Below, in pieces: positions 59,335-64,000 of a stretch of DNA of 64,000 nt (positions within the stretch are counted from its first letter, which is position 1; each line of letters opens with the position of its first letter). The position numbers were made by a program, and so were the translations under genes. This DNA is from GCA-002050365 sp038235165 (GTDB lineage: Bacteria > Acidobacteriota > Blastocatellia > Pyrinomonadales > Pyrinomonadaceae). The notes below the pieces were generated by a model. The model was not told where the DNA came from. It saw only the letters and a list, made by a program, of their open reading frames with translations, and made no database searches. The stretch lies in the NCBI GenBank assembly GCA_038235165.1, contig JBBSUG010000004.1, positions 124,001 to 188,000 of the forward strand. The letters run 5' to 3'.

Positions 59335-60267
59335 TTAAACGCCGAGAATATCAACTAATTCCTGTACTGCGCCCGCCGATTTTTGCAGAGCGGCGCGTTC
59401 GTCGCTGGTCAGCGAGATTTCGATGATTTGCTCAACGCCGTCTTTGCCGAGTTTGCACGGCACACCGACGAACAAATTGTTGATGCCGTATTCGCCTTCG
59501 AGATAAACGGCGCACGGCAGAATTTTCTTTTTGTCTTTTAAGATCGCTTCCGCCATTTCGACCGCGCCCAAACTCGGAGCGTAATAAGCCGAGCCGGTTT
59601 TGAGTAATCCGACGATTTCCGCGCCGCCGTTTGCAGTGCGCTTGAGAATTTCGTCAATTTGTTCTTTCGGCAGGAGTTCGGTGACGGGAATCCCGGCGCA
59701 CGTCGAATAGCGTGGCAGCGGAACCATCGTGTCGCCGTGTCCGCCGAGAACGAACGCCGTCACATTTTCAACCGAAACATTTAACGCTTCCGCCAAAAAA
59801 CAGCGCATTCGTGCCGAATCCAAAACGCCCGCCATTCCCATTACGCGGTTTTTCGGGAAGCCCGAACGCTTAAACGCCACTTGCGCCATCGCGTCGAGCG
59901 GATTTGAAACGATAATTAGAAAAGCGTCGAGCGAATACTTCGCTACTTCTTCGGTTACTTTGCCAACGATGTCGGAGTTGGTTTTGAGCAAATCGTCACG
60001 GCTCATTCCCGGTTTGCGCGGCAGTCCGGCGGTGATAATGACGACATCCGAATCCTTTGTTTCCTCGTAAGAATTTGCTCCGACGACTTTGACATCAAAC
60101 CCGTCAATCGGTGCAGCTTGCATCAAATCGAGCGATTTGCCCTGCGGCGTTCCTTCGACAATATCTACCAAAACGACATCTGCCAATTCTTTGCTGGCGA
60201 TCCAGTGCGCGGCGGTCGCGCCGACATTGCCCGCGCCGACGACCGTAATTTTATTGCGTCTAATCAT
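59335..60267 (-). CDS. mdh: Malate dehydrogenase
   Basis: 310 residues, the LDH-like class of malate dehydrogenase. NAD-binding VVGAGNVGATAAHW, then the aspartate ending the second strand (VVLVDIVEG), the substrate-loop arginines RKPGMSRDDLLKTN, VSNPLDAMAQ, GMAGVLDSARMR and the catalytic histidine GGHGDTMVPL. The presence of R-K-P-G-M-S-R (not Q-K-P-G) points to malate rather than lactate as substrate. It converts malate to oxaloacetate in the TCA cycle. Single gene with its own terminator; divergent from the Uma2 gene at 60358. Confidence 0.95.
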   Translation of the reverse strand: MIRRNKITVVGAGNVGATAAHWIASKELADVVLVDIVEGTPQGKSLDLMQAAPIDGFDVKVVGANSYEETKDSDVVIITAGLPRKPGMSRDDLLKTNSDIVGKVTEEVAKYSLDAFLIIVSNPLDAMAQVAFKRSGFPKNRVMGMAGVLDSARMRCFLAEALNVSVENVTAFVLGGHGDTMVPLPRYSTCAGIPVTELLPKEQIDEILKRTANGGAEIVGLLKTGSAYYAPSLGAVEMAEAILKDKKKILPCAVYLEGEYGINNLFVGVPCKLGKDGVEQIIEISLTSDERAALQKSAGAVQELVDILGV

Positions 60268-60357
60268 AATTTTTAAGTCCTCTCTTTTAATAATTGTGTT
60301 TGATAAAAGAATTTATTTTGTCATAATTGAGGGCAAACGGCAAAAGAGCCGAAATTT

Positions 60358-60972
60358 TTGGAGGAAAAAGTTACGACCGCGTTGCCGAAACATAAATACA
60401 GTTTGACGGAATACTTTGAAATTGAGCGGGATTCAGCGGAAAAGTTTGAATGTTGTGACGGGAATATTTGGGCAATGGCAGGCGCGAGTCCGGTTCACGA
60501 GAGAATTGTTTCAAATGCGATTTTTCATTTGCGAACAGTTCTTACCCGGAAATGTTCAGTTTTCGGCTCGAACTCAAAGGTCAAAGTTCCGGTTTATCCG
60601 CCGTATCGTTATCCCGATCTGTCGGTTTACTGCGGCGAAGGAATTTATGAAACGATGGCCGGTTTGGACGTTTTAACCAATCCGCAAATGCTCATCGAAG
60701 TTCTTTCACCTTCGACCGAAGCCTTTGATCGCGGCGACAAGTTCAGATATTACAAATCAATTCCGAGTTTTACCGAATATTTGTTGATTGCGGCAACTCG
60801 TCCGTATGTTATGCAGTATATCAAACAGAATGAACACGAATGGGTTCAGCGCGAGGCAATTGGTTTGGACGGGAAATTGTTCTTGCCGGCTTTTGAAGTT
60901 GAAATTTTGCTCTCGGAAATTTATCTGGACGTGGGTTTTCCGCCCGAAGAGAAAAAATTGTTCAGCATTTGA
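60358..60972 (+). CDS. Uma2 family (DUF820) PD-(D/E)xK nuclease-like protein, second copy
   Basis: 204 residues if the TTG at 60358 is the start. The family core is intact: HKYSLTEYFEIERDSAEKFECCDGNIWAMAGAS, YRYPDLSVYCG, NPQMLIEVLSPSTEAFDRGDKFRYY, SFTEYLLI. The start is odd: GGAGG lies at 60360-60364 and the codon at normal distance is GTT (60370), followed by Thr-Thr-Ala-Leu-Pro, just where related proteins begin with Met-Thr. The TTG at 60382 is too far from the site. So the start codon seems damaged, or a TTG upstream is used. Cellular role unknown, as for the copy in the sdh operon; sequence identity to that copy is modest. Confidence 0.8.
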   Translation: MEEKVTTALPKHKYSLTEYFEIERDSAEKFECCDGNIWAMAGASPVHERIVSNAIFHLRTVLTRKCSVFGSNSKVKVPVYPPYRYPDLSVYCGEGIYETMAGLDVLTNPQMLIEVLSPSTEAFDRGDKFRYYKSIPSFTEYLLIAATRPYVMQYIKQNEHEWVQREAIGLDGKLFLPAFEVEILLSEIYLDVGFPPEEKKLFSI

Positions 60973-61020
60973 TAATTAAAATACAGTGGCTCATACGAAG
61001 TGAAAAACATTTTCCTGCAA

Positions 61021-61060
61021 AAAAGCGGCGTGTTCATAAACTATGAACACGCCGCTTTTT
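61021..61060. terminator. Strong bidirectional terminator
   Basis: Perfect 18-base arms AAAAGCGGCGTGTTCATA and TATGAACACGCCGCTTTT with a 3-base loop between the convergent uma2 and tyrosine-kinase genes; A and T runs flank both sides. Confidence 0.93.
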
Positions 61061-61098
61061 CTGTTTCGGATGACGGCAATTGCACCTGCGATGCTGAA

Positions 61099-63630
61099 TT
61101 AGCCCTTGTTGTCAGTGGCAATATACGCTTTTTCTTCTTCCATCAGCGGAGTCGAATCGTCATCGGCGGCAGCGTAATACTCATAAGTCGAACCGTAACC
61201 GTAGTAACCGTATTCGACCGAATCGGGTTTAATGCCGTTCAGAACGACGCCGTAAATTCTCGCTCCCATCGTACCTAAACGCTGTTTGAAGCGGCGCATC
61301 AGGTGAATCGAACTTTTGCCCGCTAATGCGACCAGAATAACACCGTCAACGACCGTCGAAAGGATCGCCGCGTCGGTAAAGGAAATTGCCGGCGGCGAGT
61401 CAATAACGATGTGCTTGAAATTGCCCTTTAGATACTGCAAAAGGTTTTTCATTTCGTTTGAGCTGAGCAGTTCCGCCGGATTCGGCGGCAGCGGTCCGCT
61501 GGTGATAATTTTCAGATTCGGCATTCCCGAAAAGTTTTTGATCAAATTAGCCGGATTTTTCTCGCCGGACAGATAGTTTGTCAAACCGCTGACGTTATCT
61601 ACTCCGAAATGGCTGTGCAAACGCGGACGACGTAAATCGCAGTCAATAATAACGACTTCCGCGCCGGATTGAGCGAGCGTAATCGCCGAATTAATGGCGG
61701 TCGTCGTTTTTCCCTCAGCCGGTTGCGAAGATGTGACGAGAATCGTTTGCGGCGGTTTTCCGGCGGACGAAAACAACAGCGATGTTCGCAGATGGCGGTA
61801 GGCTTCTGCCATCGCCGAGCGGTTGTCTTCAAGAGAAATCAGCGCGAGCGAAGTACCGCTGCCGTTTCCGTTTCCGTTTTTAGCCGACATTCGCGCCAGT
61901 TTTCGTTTGTCAACCGTATTTTGATGCGGAATCAGTGCCAGCGTCGGCAAACCGAGAAGTCTGCCGATGTCGTCGGATGATTTAACCGAATCGTCGAGAT
62001 AATCAAGCAAAAATGCCAGTCCGATGCCCGCTGCGAGCGACATCAGCAGTGCGACGAAAATGTTGCGGCTGCGGTTCGGTCCGATGGGCGAAGTCGGAGT
62101 CTGCGCTTTGGACGAAATTTTGATGTTGTCCGGGCGCGAACTCGCAATTGCCAGTTCCTGTTCTTTCTGCCGCTGCGTATAGGTGTCGAGAAGCTGCCGC
62201 TGCGTTTCGATGCCGCGCGTCAGCGTCGTCAAACGGGTTTCGGCGATGCCCTGCCGGTTGGATGACGCGACTTCCGCGTTAAAAGCATTTTGTAGCTGCA
62301 CCTCACGGATTTGCGCCTGCGTCAACTGCGCTCTCATTCCGGTTAAATATTCTTTGGCGACATCTGCTTTTACTTTTGTTTCATCCTGTTCAATACTCTT
62401 TTGGCTTTCCGCCTGCGTTTTGGCAAGAATATCCTGACGTTTTTTGATTTCTTCGTTGACCGCTATTACATCCCGATACTCATCAGTGTACTTTGATCTT
62501 AACTGACTTCTCTTCGCTTCTAAGTCCTGAAGCTCCTTGGTTAATTGCTGAACTCGGTCATTCAGTTTTTCTTTTCTTGAAGCGAGCGTCTGACGCACAT
62601 TCTGAATCGCCTGATTATCGCCGGCTACGGAAAAAATTTCTCCTTTTGAATTTGATTCAACGGCGGCGTTATACGCTCCTTCTATTTTTCTGCGGTCTTC
62701 TTTTGCCGACAGTAATTGACCACTCAGTGTTTGCAAAGTCGTTGCGTTGACATCCTGTCCTTTGCCGTTGTTCAATGCCAGCCCGCTTCCTCTTTGCTCA
62801 TTAATCAGAGCCTGTTGCTGTGTTTCAATGGCGGCATTCAAGTCGCCAATAGATTTGGTTAAATCTTCATAAGCCTTTTTCGCGCCCTGTGTTTCGCGGT
62901 CAATGTCCTGTTGAATAAACACGTTGACAACTTCGTCGGCGACCCGCGCCGCCAGTTCCGGGCGGGTGCTTCTGACTGAAACGTGAATGAGATTGGTGCG
63001 TTCTTCCGGTTCGACCGTCAAGCCGCTCAAAAAAGTGCTGGCGTAAACTTCGGCACGATCTTTTTCTTCGGGAGTCAGAGCCGCCTGCTTTAAACTGCCG
63101 TCTTCGCTTGACGCTTCGGTTAAAACCGGTAGGGAACTTTTAGCCGAATCATCTTTTCCGCCCGAAAATATCGCCCGGATAGTTCCGACGACGCTTTTTT
63201 GCTGTGCGCTGAAAAGATTCGGGTCGCGCTGCAAACCTAAACTGACGATTACATTCTGCATCAAATCAGGACTTTTGAGAAGCAGCAACTGCGTATTGGC
63301 GTAGTTCAAATCATCGCCGTAATTGTTAATGATGACGGAATCCTTCGAGGTCAGTTTCGGTTTGCGCGGTTCGATAATCATATCGGTCGTCGCCTGAAAC
63401 ATCGAAGGCTGTTTATACATATAAAAAGCAACGACGGCGGTCGTCAAAATCGTCAGAGCCAGAATGATCGGCAGACGTTTGTAAACGACGTTAAAATATT
63501 CACGAATCGAACGCTTTTCGCTAAATGTGTCGTCGTCGTAAAAAGGCGCGTAAGCTGCCGGAAAATCTGGATTTACCGTCTGTAAATCGTTTTTGTTAGG
63601 AGAAGGCAACAACCTTTCATCTCTTTCCAT
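61099..63630 (-). CDS. Polysaccharide biosynthesis tyrosine autokinase (Wzc/BY-kinase type)
   Basis: 843 residues from the ATG at 63630. The frame is open 141 bases further upstream, but the ERDERLLPSPN start and the usual family N-terminus fit here. A transmembrane helix at about 63-85 (RLPIILALTILTTAVVAFYM), Wzz-type periplasmic domain to about 535 with a long coiled coil (about 260-480), a second helix (about 540-560), then the BY-kinase: Walker A VTSSQPAEGKTTTA, Walker A' VVIIDCDLRRPRLH and Walker B IVIDSPPA. The tyrosine-rich tail EYGYYGYGSTYEYYAA carries several autophosphorylation sites. It sets capsule or exopolysaccharide chain length and export. No glycosyltransferase genes are in the window; the cluster may continue beyond it. 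Confidence 0.92.
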   Translation of the reverse strand: MERDERLLPSPNKNDLQTVNPDFPAAYAPFYDDDTFSEKRSIREYFNVVYKRLPIILALTILTTAVVAFYMYKQPSMFQATTDMIIEPRKPKLTSKDSVIINNYGDDLNYANTQLLLLKSPDLMQNVIVSLGLQRDPNLFSAQQKSVVGTIRAIFSGGKDDSAKSSLPVLTEASSEDGSLKQAALTPEEKDRAEVYASTFLSGLTVEPEERTNLIHVSVRSTRPELAARVADEVVNVFIQQDIDRETQGAKKAYEDLTKSIGDLNAAIETQQQALINEQRGSGLALNNGKGQDVNATTLQTLSGQLLSAKEDRRKIEGAYNAAVESNSKGEIFSVAGDNQAIQNVRQTLASRKEKLNDRVQQLTKELQDLEAKRSQLRSKYTDEYRDVIAVNEEIKKRQDILAKTQAESQKSIEQDETKVKADVAKEYLTGMRAQLTQAQIREVQLQNAFNAEVASSNRQGIAETRLTTLTRGIETQRQLLDTYTQRQKEQELAIASSRPDNIKISSKAQTPTSPIGPNRSRNIFVALLMSLAAGIGLAFLLDYLDDSVKSSDDIGRLLGLPTLALIPHQNTVDKRKLARMSAKNGNGNGSGTSLALISLEDNRSAMAEAYRHLRTSLLFSSAGKPPQTILVTSSQPAEGKTTTAINSAITLAQSGAEVVIIDCDLRRPRLHSHFGVDNVSGLTNYLSGEKNPANLIKNFSGMPNLKIITSGPLPPNPAELLSSNEMKNLLQYLKGNFKHIVIDSPPAISFTDAAILSTVVDGVILVALAGKSSIHLMRRFKQRLGTMGARIYGVVLNGIKPDSVEYGYYGYGSTYEYYAAADDDSTPLMEEEKAYIATDNKG

Positions 63631-63827
63631 ACTTCTAAGAATAAATACTGATAAAATTAATAATTTATTGGTAAATTTAACTATACAAACTTGTTTTATA
63701 ACACATCGAACGCAAAACTTCCCGTATACTTCGGCGCAGCCGTCAAATTTTTCGTCAGACGTAACAAGCAATATACATTCTTTTCGACTTCAAATCAAAG
63801 ATTTCTACGCGCCCGACCTGATCGTTT

Positions 63828-63857
63828 TTGGTTGAGCGGCACCGAAAATGATATAAT
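63828..63857 (+). promoter_or_regulatory. Candidate promoter at the right edge
   Basis: TTGGTT (63828-63833) and a perfect TATAAT (63852-63857) with 18 bases between them, about 50 bases before the ATG at 63906. Confidence 0.45.
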
Positions 63858-63905
63858 TATCACATATAGAATTCTTATTTTAACTTTTATATAAGCAGAC
63901 TAATT

Positions 63906-64000
63906 ATGATTGGAATTTCCGAAAATAAACAAACTTTTGCAAACGAGTCAACAAACCACAATTTCAATTTAGGTATCGTCGGCTTTAATTATTCCGACCT
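63906..64000 (+). CDS. Start of an unidentified gene (truncated by the window)
   Basis: An ATG at 63906 opens 31 codons to the edge. The piece ends LGIVGFNYSD, which could begin a Rossmann-like or acyltransferase domain but is too short to identify. It lies divergently from the tyrosine autokinase gene, with a fair promoter upstream, so it may belong to an exopolysaccharide cluster. Confidence 0.4.
   Translation, partial: MIGISENKQTFANESTNHNFNLGIVGFNYSD

Overview
The window looks like a stretch of chromosome from a free-living, Gram-negative-type heterotroph, most likely an acidobacterium of the Blastocatellia/Pyrinomonadaceae type. This is inferred from gene content only: an ECF sigma factor next to a Ser/Thr kinase with a TPR-like tail, a DUF1800/DUF1501 pair, delta-60 repeat and 'DGVLIS'-repeat secreted proteins, a giant cyclic-glucan-synthase-type protein, and many secreted proteins of unknown function. 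Base composition is moderate and even. I saw no rRNA, tRNA, CRISPR array, phage or intact insertion sequence.

Layout. 1-8.6 kb: 5' part of lysA (minus strand, leaves the window), a secreted delta-60/VCBS repeat protein, then an ECF sigma factor followed by its probable partner kinase and two small unknown genes. 8.6-19.7 kb: an acyl-CoA dehydrogenase with a FadR-like operator in its promoter, an aldo/keto reductase remnant, and a 2933-residue NdvB-type glucan synthase. 20-26.5 kb: DUF1800 and DUF1501 export-type proteins, a HEAT-like gene broken by an in-frame stop, and a tandem pair of PQQ-type sugar dehydrogenases. 26.5-36.5 kb: ywbE, a DinB-fold protein, aat, a secreted unknown, a PBP4-type peptidase, a persulfide-dioxygenase/rhodanese protein, a KaiB-like remnant, a ketoacyl-ACP synthase and ClpC. 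36.7-49 kb: two secreted unknowns, an M1 metallopeptidase, a LolC/E-type permease, an amino-acid permease, a SpoIIM-like membrane protein and a LysR regulator. 49-53.6 kb: sdhC-sdhA-(uma2)-sdhB. 53.6-64 kb: a membrane GGDEF-EAL protein, a GNAT remnant, a secreted subtilase, malate dehydrogenase, a second uma2 gene, a polysaccharide tyrosine autokinase and the start of one more gene.

The most unusual protein is the subtilase at 56560-59097. Between its signal peptide and its propeptide it carries a region that aligns along its length with the first AAA+ module of ClpC, which is encoded in this same window. The Walker A site is lost and the Walker B site is kept. The most unusual DNA is a set of about ten arrays with a strict 7-base period. 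They lie mostly in intergenic gaps, often as two facing arms, and often run into the ribosome-binding region of the next gene. One 112-base array (16 heptamers) is inserted in frame inside the LolC/E-type gene, and a shorter one lies in a loop of the kinase gene. A second repeat class is hairpin-forming (34013-34078 and 41265-41500); the latter holds two 103-base direct repeats and fills the whole gap between two stop codons.

Four broken genes can be read: aldo/keto reductase C-terminus, GNAT C-terminus, a HEAT-like gene and a KaiB-like fragment. Central metabolism is represented by succinate dehydrogenase and malate dehydrogenase (TCA cycle), acyl-CoA dehydrogenase (fatty-acid oxidation) and ketoacyl synthase (fatty-acid synthesis). 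Cell-envelope work is represented by the glucan synthase, PBP4, the LolC/E-type permease and the tyrosine autokinase.
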